Part shown: piece by piece, positions 24,701-33,882 of the stretch
Layout: each line of letters starts with the position of its first letter
Position numbering within the stretch: the first letter of the stretch is position 1
Assembly (NCBI GenBank): GCA_947652115.1
Contig: OX393570.1
Span: forward strand, 10,418,390 to 10,482,389
DNA length: 64,000 nucleotides
Source: Blastomussa wellsi
Lineage: Eukaryota > Cnidaria > Anthozoa > Scleractinia > Plerogyridae
Reading direction: 5' to 3'
Position numbers and translations under genes: made by a program
The notes under the pieces: model-generated
Told to the model about the DNA's origin: nothing
The model's database searches: none
The model's input: the letters and a program-made list of their open reading frames with translations, nothing else

Positions 24701-27700
24701 GAGTGAGCATGGGCGCCTCGCTTGTCGTGTCCTCGTTAAATTTGTCAAGTTCAAATTGTTTTAAAAGACCAACAAGAAAACTTGAAGCTCGGGCTCTCCT
24801 TCTGCAAAAGAAACCACAGTTAGTTTGATGACGCGATTGTATGACGTCATGCCCTCCTTGACCCAGCTCTCAATTTGGTACCAGACCGATCGTGTTGAGA
24901 ATTCGCAGTTGAAATAATCGGTCTTCTCGTCAAAGTTAAGGCTTAAAATTTGACATGGTAAGTACTTAGCATACATACTTTCGAAATCTAAAGAGAAAAG
25001 TTAAAGCGATGTTTTTTATCATAGTAGCAATTTAAGGGAAGACAAATTATGATATTTGTTTATTGAAATTATATGAAATTCGTACGAGTAGTACCGAAAA
25101 CAGTGGTTTAAAATGTTTTCGTGTGTTGTAGTTCCTCAGGAAATGGACATTGTAAAAGGAGAATTAAAAATGAAAACGGAACAATACCAGTATCATCAGG
25201 ACTACAAGAACCACAGCAGTGAGCGGTTCAAGGAACTGAGTCGCACCTTTGAAGAAAATGTAAGTTTAATCCTGTCTTGCTTGCAAAGCCTTGTACCAAT
25301 TATGTGTGATGATGCAAAACCTAGCTTTCATGTATAACAACATATTGGAAATGATACTTATGCAGGAGTATTTGGGCGTAAAAATTAAAATATTGTGCAG
25401 GGTACCAAGAAGTTGAAATTTATAACTTGCCCTTCGGGCAAGCTGAAGCCAAGAAGTACTAGCCCGGAGGTCATTTCCACTAGCCCGAAAAAATTCTCAG
25501 AAGTGTGATGAATGAATTAATTAATTAATATGTGAAAACTTTCACTTGCCCATCAACCAATCCACTAGCCCGATGGCAAAATCCACTAGCTCTGGCTATT
25601 GAACACTAACTTCCATGTACGCTGTTGTGGTTAGCATTAGAGCAGCATAATGGCGTTTATGTTTTTCGCAGTGCTTTCAAATTCGTTTCTGTTTATGCCT
25701 GTACAGTTGTGACGGTTTTCACGTATCGTCTCGTTATATTTCAAGTTAACCGTCGGTTCATTTAACAGCTAAACACACCCACAAACAGATAGCAAACAGT
25801 GCGCAACTGCTTTTTTCAATTTTTATTTTGTAGGTGACTGAATTGTACAAAGATGAAAACCAGTTTGGTCATGTCAAAGTGGAAAGCATCTTGTAATATG
25901 AATGTTTTCTTTTGTGCTCGTTTTGTTCGATAGTTAACCTGTCCGTGCCATATAGTAGCTTTGTTCATTCGTTTGTGACAATTGCAAATTGAGAGTGCAT
26001 TATTCTGGGTATGGCGAGGGGAAACCATGGCAAATAGTTTTTACTATTAAAATTACAGGTTAGAAACATAAAAGCATAAAGCTGTCAAAGAAATTGAACA
26101 TTGAATGTGAATGACTTGTTCAAACTGACATACGAAACATAACAGCTGTTCTTTTCAGAAAGTAAGAGGAACTCTGAGAAACTTATTGCTATATCCAAGA
26201 TGCCCGATACATGCAAAATGAAATCTATTTGAATCATTTAAACTCCGCTTCCTAGAACCAAGGCTCAAGTAATCATTCTGACCAATGATAACCCAAAACA
26301 GTAAGCAATGTGTGCAGACCAACCAGAATCAATTATGGTAAACTAGCAGAACCAACTCCTTATAACGCGTGACTAGTTTGGACACTAAATGAACCAAGCC
26401 AAGAAATTTATAATGTGAAAATGTTGAGGCATGAAAATAGTTACTGGTGGGCAAATCAAAAGAAGTTGCTTAAACCTTCAGCTCATAAGTTTTTTTTCTG
26501 TTTTAACAGAAATGGCAGCGTTTTGGTAAGCTTCAACTTGTTCTTCCTCAAAGGAAATAAGACTGTTGATCAGATGGTGAAAATTTTGGAAATCGCTGTG
26601 AACAATCAAACTATGCATTTACTGCCAGTAGAAAAAGACACACTCCGCCTTATTCTTCCAAGTAAGTAATGATGCTATTTTCTATATTTTTGTGGGGCTG
26701 TTAGAACGGGTAACCCGGGCTGATCCTATCCTGGTGTAGGATAGGCACGGTAACCTAACTAGTGCGCTGGACGCCGGATCTCAAAGTCCTAGTTCGAGCC
26801 CTGGCCGCGTTGTGTTCTTGAACAAGACACTCAACTCTCACAGTGCCTCTCTTCACCTAAATGGGTCCTGGCAAATTTACTGCTGGGGGTAACCCTGGGA
26901 TGGACTGGCATTCCGTCCAGGAGGCAGTAGAAATACTCTCTTTCGCTTCATGCTAAGGAAACCGGGATAAGCTCCGGCCTTATGGGCCACTAGGCTCGTA
27001 TGCAAACATTACCTGTAAGAGAGGGTAACCTGGGGTGGTCCTATCATGTCCTATCCTGTTGTAGCAACTCCACGTTATGGAAGGGAATAAGTAAGGGTTA
27101 AAAAAGTGGATGCCAGTACATAGCAATTCTTAGTACGCAAGGTCTCACATGAATGGCTCGCTAACCTGCGCGCAAATATTAAAACAAACAACAGGAACAA
27201 TGCCCCTAGCCCCTAAAGCACAATAACAACTTCTACATTAGAGGACCAATAGAATGATATGCTAATGCATAATATTTAATCTCCATTTAGCAACCCCGGC
27301 TCCTTCTCCTTCAGCTGCAGCTCGTGCCCCGTCTGCGGCTGCGCGGAGTAAGCAGTTCTCTTCATGGATGATTGCCGTGATTGGAGGAATTGTTGGACTG
27401 ATTTTCCTGGTTTTGATCTGCGCCATTATCCATTGCTGTGTGCACAGCAACAGGAGGAAGAAAGAAAAAGAAGGTAAAAATATAAGCCACCAAGAATATG
27501 TAATATATAGCTTTTTAGCAACAAATATGTGCATGCTTTACGCCTATCTGCCTACGTGCAGTGCAGAGGACTACCTAATTACCAGGGTGTAACCTTTTTC
27601 AGTTCAGGCTTGTCGAGGTGAAGAAAGAAGCGCCATGGGTTATCGCAGATTAACTGCGGATATCTCTTTCTATTTAAACCTTTGACTTTCTCTCACAGTT

Positions 27701-30700
27701 AACATACACCAGCGTATAACAGCAAAGGAGTAGTGAGTTGTTTGGGAAGAATGTCAACCAACACCCTCAAATCAACTGCTAGGCGTGGTTTGAAACTCTG
27801 ACGGGTGTTCGCTAATAGAAATATGCCCTACAGTGACCAACTATTGTACCCATATAAGAATAACGTTTCCCCAGTAAATTTAAACTCATGATAGGTATCG
27901 GTTTCTCCTTAAACTTGTTATGCCTTCATTTTATCCACAGAGCTTTGCCAGGGAAATGAAGACGAAACGTAAGTGGAGAAAATCTTACTATTGGAACATA
28001 TTTTCAAGATAATGGTGCCTATCGATCCCATGGGGTATTTAGGCAGTAACTCCAAATTTTCCCGGCTGTGCTAACGAGCTTGGGAATTTCCGTGCTCTTG
28101 ATCGCATAACTAAACGAAAATTGCAAGCAAGCGTATCAGTTTTTTAACTTTTTCAGTGAAACTAAACTGGATTTTCCCAGGACTGTGTGATGTTCAGGAG
28201 TGATCGTAGAATTGCCGAAATCGCTCGTTTTGTTTATTTTTTTACGAGATGGAAAAGGAATCGACTAGTTGTTTTGGGAGTGCGTGTGTATTTACAATGT
28301 GAACTACCAAATTGGCTGTTGGCCAATCAGGCGCTTGTCTAGACACTATGGTGTAAGCCCAGGAAAGTTAAATATCAAAAAGTCCACTTTTGGAAAAATG
28401 TTGTAATTAGCCATTTTCTAAACGAGCAGGGGACTGGGTACAAATATAAAATCGATTGAAACGAAAAAGTGAACCAAGCACTTAAAAGATCATCTAAAAT
28501 AATGTAAAAATACCACATTTCAGCATTATTGACTTAAACGCAAATATATAGTACATGTTTTAAAAGTTGAAGTTTAAGAGAGCTTTGTATCATTGTTCGG
28601 AGGGCTGTCCGTGAAACCATACAAAGCTCTCTTAAATTTCAACTTTTCAAACGTGTTCTGCATATGTGTGCTTTAGCCAATAACGCTGAAATTTAGTAAA
28701 CGTACATTATTTTGGATGACCTTTCACGTGCCAGACTCAATTTTTCATTTCCAGTCCCCTTCTCGTTTCGAAAAGGGCTAACTAATTTTGACAGAGTTTC
28801 CCTGGAAGCTGGAGGGAGGGAGGCGCGGTGGCCTAATGGTTAGTGCGCTCGTCTCCGGATCGAGCGGTCCGGGTTCGAGCCCTGGCCGGGAACATTGTGT
28901 TGTGTTCTGGGGCAAGACACTTTACTCTCAAAGTGCCTCTCTCTACCCAGGTGTATAAATGAGTACCGGCGAATTTACAATTTAGCATCCCATCCAGGGG
29001 GGAGTAGAAATACTCCTAGTCGCTTCATGCTACGGAAACCGGAGATAAGCGCCGGCCTGATGAGCCACTTAGGCTGACTTAACCTTTACCTTCCCTGGAC
29101 GCTGATAATATATTAGACGAACTCTTGGTCTTCGGCCATCGTAGCTTGATCAAGGAACTTTCCAAAAGTGGTCACTCTTCTGCTATTGCTGACCACGTTA
29201 AAACAACTGGTCACAACCTCAAATGGGACCATTTTGACATTTTGGCGTCCGGAAAAACTGACTATCATTGTAAGGTTAAGGAGACCTTGTTTATTCAGGA
29301 GTTACAGCCAGCATTGAATGTCAATGTCAGTAGTAAAAAGCTTTTACTTTATTAGGATAGCTTTTCTATTTTCATTTGACAGTCAGTTTCCGTTTGAAAC
29401 GTTTTAAAATGTCTACTGCAGATATTTTCTGTCTAGGTTCCAGACCCCCATTGTTACAGTATAAAAAGCTTGCCCAATTTTAAAGGTTACACTTTTGAAA
29501 ATGTATGTTGACTAGCATACGAAACGTCAAGTTCACAAAATGAATTTTCTTAAAATGTTTATCACCGCTGTTTGTGTTATATTTTTAATTTATTAGACAA
29601 TCAGTATTTTTTGTGGGAAAAACTCTAATATGGATAGTTATACCGCTAAATTAGGTTTATTCATCAGAGGGACAAAACAACAGAAATACCCTCAAACCAC
29701 GTTGTCACGCGTTTTACAGGCAAGGGAAGGCCTGGAGAAAGATTACAGGTCCTGGAAAGTCGTAGAAATCTGTTAAAATCAAGAAATAATTTTTTTCTTA
29801 ACTAACTTTATAAGAAATGCGAGGCTTATAGCTGGGAGATTTTATATTAGGATCTTGGAAGAAGAGGGGTTTGATGTGAATTTTGGAGTCCTGGAAAATT
29901 CGTACGATTCCTGGAAAAGGCCTGGAAAAGTCTTGGAAATTTGTCTGAGAAAAGGGGGACGAACCCTGAAAGTATGTTTTGAATTTTATATCGCATCAGT
30001 ATGTTGAAACATTTTTTGGAGAGGCAAAACTTTAACGACAAAAAGTAACTACCATTTCACGTCAAGAAATCCTCTTCGGGAGCAGCATCTCCACTCGTTG
30101 TTATTTTCCAGCAACAAATCTTCTTGTTTTCATTTACGCCGTCTCGATAGACATGACAGAGTTGTTGAATTCCTGTACGCTGCGCGTGAAGATCGCTTAA
30201 TCGAGAAATCCCTCGGAACGGGATCCACCGCCATTTTGATTTTCAAGCCGTCGCGCGCCCGTCATATCCAGTGGTCTCCCGTGAGCGCCATTCGTAGCGA
30301 ATCAAAGGAGCGACTTTGAACAAGTCTAGAAGGATTGAACACTATCAATAAATTGCAAATCATACCGTTGAGGTGACAAGGATAATAAAGATAGATTGTA
30401 GAATCTACTTTACCTTTGCAATGCCACATTCTCCCAACTACCCTTTGTAATGTATTAGAAAAAGGAAAGACATTTTCGGTCTTGTAATTCAATGATTTTT
30501 TGCTTTTATTGCCCAGTGGCCGGTGGATCGATCTGCCTCATCCCAAGAATGGAATTAAACCATCTGAGGATGAGTATGCAATGACAAATTCTGGGTTCTA
30601 CCTTGAGGAGGGGCCTACAGTGGAACAGCCTCCGCGTAAGGTGCGAAAACCATCAGCATCCATAATATGGCGTCTGCAGCTTGTTTTTGTGGAAATGACT

Positions 30701-33500
30701 CCAGTTGGTGGAATTGTGGAAATTTTGATTACAGCCAAAGAAGAATTTATTCCTTGCTATGTGGCAAAAGTTTTGAACTAAACGCGTTTGCCCACACGAG
30801 AAAAGAGCAGTACGACAAAGAATGCAAAATTGCGGTCCGCCGAGAGAACATGGCTTTTGTTTACTAGTGCAATAACATCAAAATTGTAATAATTGTTGCT
30901 TGTTTTCTGTGAATTCTGTTTTCTTGCCACAGCAGTTGAAAACCTTTCTAATGGACCCAGTACTAGCAGAAAATGCATGGTTTCATGCCTTAGCACGAGT
31001 AATGCATACACATGAGATTGGGGACAGCACTTACTGAGGAGCATTGCTAGACTCCGAGCGGAGTTGTGCGTTTTCATAAACTATCTTTAAGTATGAACTT
31101 CTATGTTTCAGGAACGCTTTATTGAAGAACGACTTCCTGGCGTAAGGACTGTACCTGGAGTAACACCCATAACCAATGGTAAGTGTGACTTCTATTTGAA
31201 TTTTAGTTATGTCGTTATGACGTTTTTTCTGCTAAAACAAGTGTAAACAACTTTGGCATAACGGCATTCCAAAGAGCCAATCAGAGAGAGCGTGGCGAAA
31301 GTTATAGAGTCGTGGCCACCCCCGCATATCGTTCACACTACCGGCCTAAGCTATCGTGTCATTATGTCGTTGTCTCATATGCTGTTCAGCTGTTGTTCTT
31401 AAATCAGAAGTTCGGCCATTGTTTCTCTCTGACTACCAAGCCTTGGCAAGGCGAAAAGGCAGCGTTTGGACATTGCTATTATCTGTAACCAATTATCTGT
31501 AGAAATGACGTCAGTTCTGCATGTATAAATGTAGTGGTTGTAGATGTGACGTTAATATTCTATGCTAGCTTGATTAGCGAAATGCTCTCAACCAATGAGA
31601 ATAGAGATTGGGGCTACAATACACCGAATGGAAATATGGCAGACCACTCGATTATCGCCCGGGACGAATCGCATGAAAGCGAGGCTAGTTAGTCCTCGCA
31701 GTTTTGTTTGGACCAGAAATTCTTGCTTCGTTGTCGATTTGGTTCGTTTTGTTTCGCACTCCCTGCGCGTTTTTATGTTTGTAAATGCCTCGAGAAGGGA
31801 AAAATCTTTCACCGTTCATCTCTAAGGGAAAGTAGTGGAATGATACAATTCGTTGAGACGAAGAAAAGGAGTTCACGATCGCCGCAGGAACTAAAGTTTG
31901 TTCGCTACATCATCATTTCAGGATAGAAGAACTTAGAAAAGTCGGTTAAATGTCGAGCTTATGTGGTGTCTGGTGATGTCCCAACACGATTTGCATGGCC
32001 AGAACCTTCCCCAAGGTTAAAAAACGCGCCTCTTACAAGACATCCTCTGCCTCGGTGCAAGAAGTTGTTTCAATACGTCCGCGTCCACTCGCACGGAATC
32101 ACACGAAACAAACACTGCGGTGTAATAACCAAGCGAATGAACTTCAACTGCTCCTTTATTGAAACCGGCGAAAGCATTGAGCCAAATGACAACAACTCAG
32201 AGGAAAATGCGATCCCTTACAGATTTTCTAAGATCTGCCAGGCTGAACAGTTCCTTCGGCGATCGTAAACTCTATTCCTCGTGTTTCCTTCCTCTGTTTT
32301 CCCCTCAGAGGTGAACGGAGAAACTTGAAAAAAAACACACTTTCTCTGTAGTGGAATATTTCACTCCCTTCTGTTGGAACACAAAAACGCGTAGAGAGTG
32401 CGAAACAAAACGGACCTAATCGACAACGAAGCAAGGTCACTGCGAGGACTAACTAGCTTCGCTTTCATGCGACTCGTCCCGGGCGATAACCAAGTGGTCC
32501 GCCATATTTGCATTCGGTGTTTTGGGTTTAACATAACTTTTTGAGGGATTATTGTTTATTGGCACCCGCGTAGTGTCATTTGCGGCCCGAGCGCGAGGCG
32601 CGAGGCGCGAGGGTCGCAAATGACATTACAAGGGTGCCAATAAACAATATTCCTGATAAAAGTCATGTTAATGTCATTATTATCAAATAAGATCCTGATG
32701 ACTAACAAATTTAATAACGTTTTCAAGAATACAAGTAAGAACTAACTTCGGGCTGAAAATGTTATAAATGTAAAAGCCGGGCCGATATGTTCTGAACAGG
32801 TGCAGAACTTTGGCGATATAGCTACAATGGAGTTTAGAACTCATAGATAATCATAATATTTAACGAACTTACAATTTCCAGTTGATCGTCGGTGTAAAAA
32901 GTGTACAAGTGAACGACGTTTCGCTTCTTGTAAAGACGACAACAACTTGCTTTCTTCGTTTCTTCTGGGTTGTGCTTTTGCTTTTAGCCTTTTTTAAGTC
33001 TAAATCCGAATTTTCTGTCTGCATTCTTCCCATTTATAACAAGTGGATTGATTTTTCTCTCTGAAAACTATGCGCTTTGTGTGAAACTGAACTTCAAAGC
33101 TTGCTGTTCGCTCGTACGCACCTCGATGGTTCTCCCGCTTCAAAGGGGCAAGCAGCACCTCATTGAAGCGACAATACCACTGGGCGTTGAAACAATAGAG
33201 AACACTCCTAAACAAAGCCTCTAGCCCTGATAACAAAGACGTCTATTGTTAAGGAGAACGAATGAAAAATAGGTTCACGAGGTGCTGGACTACTGGCTTC
33301 AAACGGTCTGAACGTAATCTGATTGGTTTAAATTCATCCGTGAACCAATCAGCTTCGGGGCCGTTGCGGCCCGCACAGCGTATGTTTTAACGAGGCCGAA
33401 CTTCAATTTGGGCGAGTATATTAATAATAATGTATAATATGATTTACCGGCGTTAACATGGGTCTTGTTTCTTTTTTAAGGTAACAGCACTAGTCTTTAG
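10950..33500 (+). CDS. Gene A: multi-Ig, EGF, SEA, single-pass membrane protein (5' partial)
   Basis: Nineteen exons in this span join in frame to 1,150 or so residues: ten Ig domains, one EGF-like domain, a SEA domain, one transmembrane helix and an 80-residue cytoplasmic tail. The order predicts a type I surface protein with a long adhesive ectodomain. No signal peptide or start codon was found, and the first exon here begins in phase 1, so the gene starts upstream, beyond or hidden behind the LTR element and LINE. Every Ig exon is phase 1-1. Introns without a separate entry show nothing recognisable: 14127-14523, 14779-15410, 24049-24447, 24562-25131, 25893-26509, 27474-27940 and 30641-31111. 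The ligand and exact role are unknown; hemicentin-like or adhesion-receptor names would be guesses. Confidence 0.85.
11440..11650 (-). mobile_element. tRNA-derived SINE
   Basis: On the minus strand the head reads gacacagtggtgagagcac (A-box-like) and then gggttcaattcc (B-box-like) about 40 bases later, followed by a non-tRNA body. It cannot fold as a whole tRNA gene. Boundaries are approximate. Confidence 0.6.
12558..13214. mobile_element. Non-autonomous DNA transposon with long subterminal repeats
   Basis: The left end aaaggcccgtttatacagg is matched in inverted orientation by cctgtgtaaacggggctta at the right end. Both ends carry several copies of a gcgattt/aaatcgc unit. No transposase is encoded. 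It resembles internally deleted MITE-type elements; the superfamily was not assigned. Confidence 0.7.
13860..14126 (+). CDS. Gene A exon, Ig domain 2
   Basis: 89 codons, phase 1-1, acceptor tttttttag and donor gtaagc. Key residues LTCNASG, SIVWTQ and YQCTVSNG. It is nearly the same as Ig domain 6, sharing for example RPGTADNMIQYQC. Confidence 0.9.
14524..14778 (+). CDS. Gene A exon, Ig domain 3
   Basis: 85 codons, phase 1-1, acceptor ttgtag and donor gtgagt. Key residues [15 protein letters not shown] and VYKCTVTN. Its closest relative in the gene is Ig domain 7 (shared SELSTSETL/STLSTSETL segment). Confidence 0.9.
15411..15662 (+). CDS. Gene A exon, Ig domain 4
   Basis: 84 codons, phase 1-1, acceptor tctctacag and donor gtaagc. 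Key residues [16 protein letters not shown] and YECIAWN. It most resembles Ig domain 8. Confidence 0.9.
15822..16079 (+). CDS. Gene A exon, Ig domain 5 (tryptophan-less type)
   Basis: 86 codons, phase 1-1, acceptor ttgaacag and donor gtaaga. Cysteines in FKCTTDANRG and YTCVPIN. It is a close copy of Ig domain 1, including VKADGVY and GDNAS-SITAVG. Confidence 0.9.
16239..16502 (+). CDS. Gene A exon, Ig domain 6
   Basis: 88 codons, phase 1-1, acceptor actctcag and donor gtaagt. Key residues LTCNVSG, SIVWTQ and YQCTASNG. Near-identical to Ig domain 2. Confidence 0.9.
16503..17707 (+). other. Intron of gene A with microsatellite and hammerhead-like relic
   Basis: It contains repeated gaccggtca motifs (17110-17200), an (ATT)n-rich microsatellite (17215-17289) and, on the minus strand, a CTGACGA...AAACG arrangement (17338-17369) resembling a decayed Penelope-type hammerhead. 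Nothing else is recognised. Confidence 0.6.
17708..17962 (+). CDS. Gene A exon, Ig domain 7
   Basis: 85 codons, phase 1-1, acceptor tttctcag and donor gtaaga. Key residues LLCHASGSPQPNITW and YKCIAMN. Confidence 0.9.
18075..18420 (+). mobile_element. 3' fragment of a LINE reverse transcriptase
   Basis: The frame from 18075 to 18395 contains LHWLPIRIELKVLLITFK and later APSFLSSLISLRPP, then a NALPLDTT end. This pattern (HWLPI-R--FK-LLLTYK, APSYL-LI, WNALP) is typical of the C-terminal part of CR1/L2-like LINE proteins. It is 5'-truncated and sits in an intron of gene A. Confidence 0.8.
18421..19097 (+). other. Intron sequence, no gene seen
   Basis: AT-rich DNA, then a GC-richer segment (18780-18980) that looks like part of an unclassified interspersed repeat. 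No exon with acceptable splice sites was found. Confidence 0.5.
19098..19253. repeat. Near-perfect palindrome with hammerhead-like core
   Basis: Two arms of about 76 bp face each other around a three-base centre at about 19176. On the minus strand the left arm reads CTGAGGA (19175-19169), one A, a GC-rich 6-bp hairpin, then GAAA (19150-19147). That is the order of the conserved hammerhead core except for the additional A. Confidence 0.8.
19334..19369. repeat. (GATT)n microsatellite
   Basis: About nine tetranucleotide units with little interruption. A short (ATC)n tract follows at 19415-19436, just before the Ig domain 8 exon. Confidence 0.9.
19488..19742 (+). CDS. Gene A exon, Ig domain 8
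   Basis: 85 codons, phase 1-1, acceptor cattcag and donor gtaagc. Key residues LHCNATGNPTPNISW and YKCSAWN. Confidence 0.9.
20040..20235. repeat. SINE-related fragment
   Basis: The gtctcctgcatctt and gggacattaaagatgc segments match, in inverted or direct orientation, parts of the SINE at 48782-49206. No tRNA head is present here. It lies in the intron between Ig domains 8 and 9. Confidence 0.5.
20490..20747 (+). CDS. Gene A exon, Ig domain 9
   Basis: 86 codons, phase 1-1, acceptor ccttttcag and donor gtaagt. Key residues FFCNATSNPPSRIIW and YQCTTRN. Confidence 0.9.
20748..23793 (+). other. 3 kb intron of gene A, unclassified repeat-like DNA
   Basis: The segment 21020-22900 has a base composition and gtcaactg/gtcagcgg motifs suggestive of an old interspersed repeat, but no transposase, terminal repeats or splice-flanked domain could be recognised. 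The short open frames (for example 21182-21406) show no known motif. Confidence 0.5.
23794..24048 (+). CDS. Gene A exon, Ig domain 10, GC donor
   Basis: 85 codons, phase 1-1, acceptor gttgtcag. The donor reads ctgg|GCAAGT, a GC-AG intron with an otherwise strong consensus. Key residues LFCNAAGNPAPN and YTCTAKN; the core Trp is replaced by Tyr (VSYSVVG). It is the last Ig domain before the EGF exon. Confidence 0.85.
24448..24561 (+). CDS. Gene A exon, EGF-like domain
   Basis: A 38-codon phase 1-1 exon between acceptor tacacag and donor gtaagt. It carries six cysteines in EGF spacing: CASNPC, GSC, YRCSC and GANC. No calcium-binding D-x-D/N-E signature is visible at its start. It stiffens the membrane-proximal stalk between the Ig array and the SEA domain. 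Confidence 0.85.
25132..25259 (+). CDS. Gene A exon, SEA domain part 1
   Basis: Begins in phase 1 after tgttgtag and ends in phase 0 at donor gtaagt. The 42 codons are hydrophilic and include NHSSERFKELSRTFEEN, matching the first helix of SEA domains. Confidence 0.8.
25260..25833 (+). other. Intron with ttgccc/ctagcccg repeat
   Basis: Between about 25425 and 25600 the motifs acttgccc and actagcccg recur in direct and inverted orientation, a pattern seen in small TIR-type elements. Boundaries are not clear. Confidence 0.5.
25834..25892 (+). CDS. Gene A exon, SEA domain part 2
   Basis: A 59-base exon in phase 0-2 after attttgtag, before donor gtaata. It encodes VTELYKDENQFGHVKVESI, completing the first helix and strand of the SEA fold. 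Confidence 0.8.
26510..26661 (+). CDS. Gene A exon, SEA domain part 3 with GSVLV site
   Basis: Phase 2-1 exon after tttaacag, before donor gtaagt. The split Leu codon leads into NGSVLVSF, which fits the G-S-V-V-V type strand where SEA domains self-cleave between Gly and Ser. The rest (VDQMVKILEIAVNN) forms the second helix region. Confidence 0.8.
26745..27000 (+). mobile_element. tRNA-derived SINE
   Basis: The head has acctaactagtgcgctgga (A-box-like) and tagttcgagccc (B box), followed by a body with acaagacactcaactctcac and ccgtccaggaggcagtagaaat. The same body, diverged, is in the SINE at 28813-29085. It lies in the intron after the last SEA exon. Confidence 0.75.
27291..27473 (+). CDS. 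Gene A exon, Ala/Pro linker and transmembrane helix
   Basis: 61 codons, phase 1-1, acceptor ccatttag and donor gtaaaa. A Pro/Ala/Ser-rich linker precedes a hydrophobic helix (MIAVIGGIVGLIFLVLICAI) and then HCCVHSNRRKKEKE, a cysteine pair and a basic stop-transfer. This fixes the topology as type I with the Ig array outside. Confidence 0.9.
27941..27968 (+). CDS. Gene A exon, cytoplasmic tail 1
   Basis: A 28-base exon, phase 1-2, between acceptor tatccacag and donor gtaagt, coding for ELCQGNEDE. Its small size makes it the least certain of the tail exons alone, but it joins the frame of the next exon exactly. Confidence 0.65.
28403..28795. repeat. Long palindromic MITE-like element
   Basis: Diverged arms of about 190 bp each meet at about 28600. 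The clearest parts are the inner pair (ttgaagtttaagagagctttgtat and its complement) and the outer pair (aacgagcaggggactgg / ccagtccccttctcg). No coding capacity. It lies in the 2.5 kb tail intron. Confidence 0.75.
28813..29085 (+). mobile_element. tRNA-derived SINE
   Basis: Head gcgcggtggcctaatggtt (A box) and ggttcgagccc (B box), then a body shared with the SINE at 26745-27000, including aagacactttactctcaaagtg and ggagtagaaatactcc. The pol III boxes look well kept. It is followed at once by a Penelope-like fragment. Confidence 0.8.
29110..29355 (+). mobile_element. Penelope-like element fragment (GIY-YIG endonuclease tail)
   Basis: The frame holds SAIADHVKTTGHNLKWD, then KETLFIQELQPALNVNV and ends SSKKLLLY. 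The A--EH---TGH-I-WD and K---E---I-----NLN patterns belong to the C-terminal endonuclease part of Penelope-like retroelements. The rest of the element is absent, so it is a 5'-truncated relic in an intron. Confidence 0.65.
29715..29950. repeat. Degenerate cctggaaaagt minisatellite-like repeat
   Basis: Copies of a unit close to cctggaaaag/tcctggaaa recur at 29727-29760 and 29888-29942 with unrelated bases between them. Nothing else is recognised up to the next exon at 30517. Confidence 0.5.
30517..30640 (+). CDS. Gene A exon, cytoplasmic tail 2 with tyrosine motif
   Basis: Phase 2-0 exon after ttgcccag. It contains GRWIDLPHPKNG and EDEYAMTNSGFY, two tyrosines in an acidic setting that could be phosphorylated. 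The donor was set at GTGCGA after 30640, because the stronger-looking GTAAGG at 30636 would put an early stop into the next exon. Confidence 0.7.
31112..31178 (+). CDS. Gene A exon, cytoplasmic tail 3
   Basis: 67 bases, phase 0-1, acceptor tgtttcag and donor gtaagt. It encodes ERFIEERLPGVRTVPG and a short PITN segment. The frame agrees with both neighbours. Confidence 0.7.
31621..32520. mobile_element. Foldback element with arms of about 270 bp
   Basis: The left end acaccgaatggaaatatgg is mirrored by ccatatttgcattcggtgt at 32520, and similarity continues inward to gatcgccgcaggaac (about 31890) and gttccttcggcgatc (about 32249). The unpaired middle of about 350 bp codes for nothing recognisable. 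It lies in the last intron of gene A. Confidence 0.75.
32546..32652. repeat. Palindromic hairpin with GC-rich loop
   Basis: Arms attgtttattggcacc and ggtgccaataaacaat, plus gtcatttgc / gcaaatgac, surround a gcgaggc tandem loop. Same general type as the other small palindromes in the window. Confidence 0.75.
33481..33500 (+). CDS. Gene A last coding exon, ends in TSL
   Basis: After acceptor cttttttaag the phase 1 frame reads GNSTSL and stops at TAG (33498-33500). The final T-S-L fits a class I PDZ-binding ligand (S/T-x-hydrophobic). The frame agreement across four tail exons supports the call in spite of the small size. Confidence 0.65.
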
Positions 33501-33696
33501 TGATGTTCTGCTGTTCAACACATTGGCCATGGAAGAGGTCCATTTTGCAAAACTGATGTCTTGTACAGGAATTTTTTCTGCATTACATATTATTTGTCAC
33601 AATGATATGAGAAATTTGTAACGTTTGCAACGTCTCTGCTGGCTGAAGTCTTAGTTTGCAATGGAAGTTGCCATAAATGTATCGTGTATGTTTATG

Positions 33697-33702
33697 AATA
33701 AA
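33697..33702 (+). terminator. Polyadenylation signal AATAAA of gene A
   Basis: A canonical hexamer about 200 bases after the stop codon, followed by AT-rich sequence. It gives a 3' UTR of about 215 bases. Confidence 0.65.
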
Positions 33703-33882
33703 CATAGTTAGATAAAATATGAAGTCTTCATTTGTAACCACTTGTCGTAATCGTGTCATGGGTATACAATCATAATATTAAGAGAGAGAAATTCGTACTT
33801 GCATGATAGCACAACAGGAGCTAAAAGGATAAACATTTCTCAATATATCTGACGTTTCAAAGTATATATATATAGTATATAG

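Noticed and set aside
28813..28895. tRNA gene suggested by good A and B boxes
   Set aside because: No closed cloverleaf, and the downstream body is shared with the SINE at 26745.
29125..29355. Independent gene of 76 residues
   Set aside because: The protein is only the tail of a Penelope-like endonuclease and lies inside an intron of gene A.
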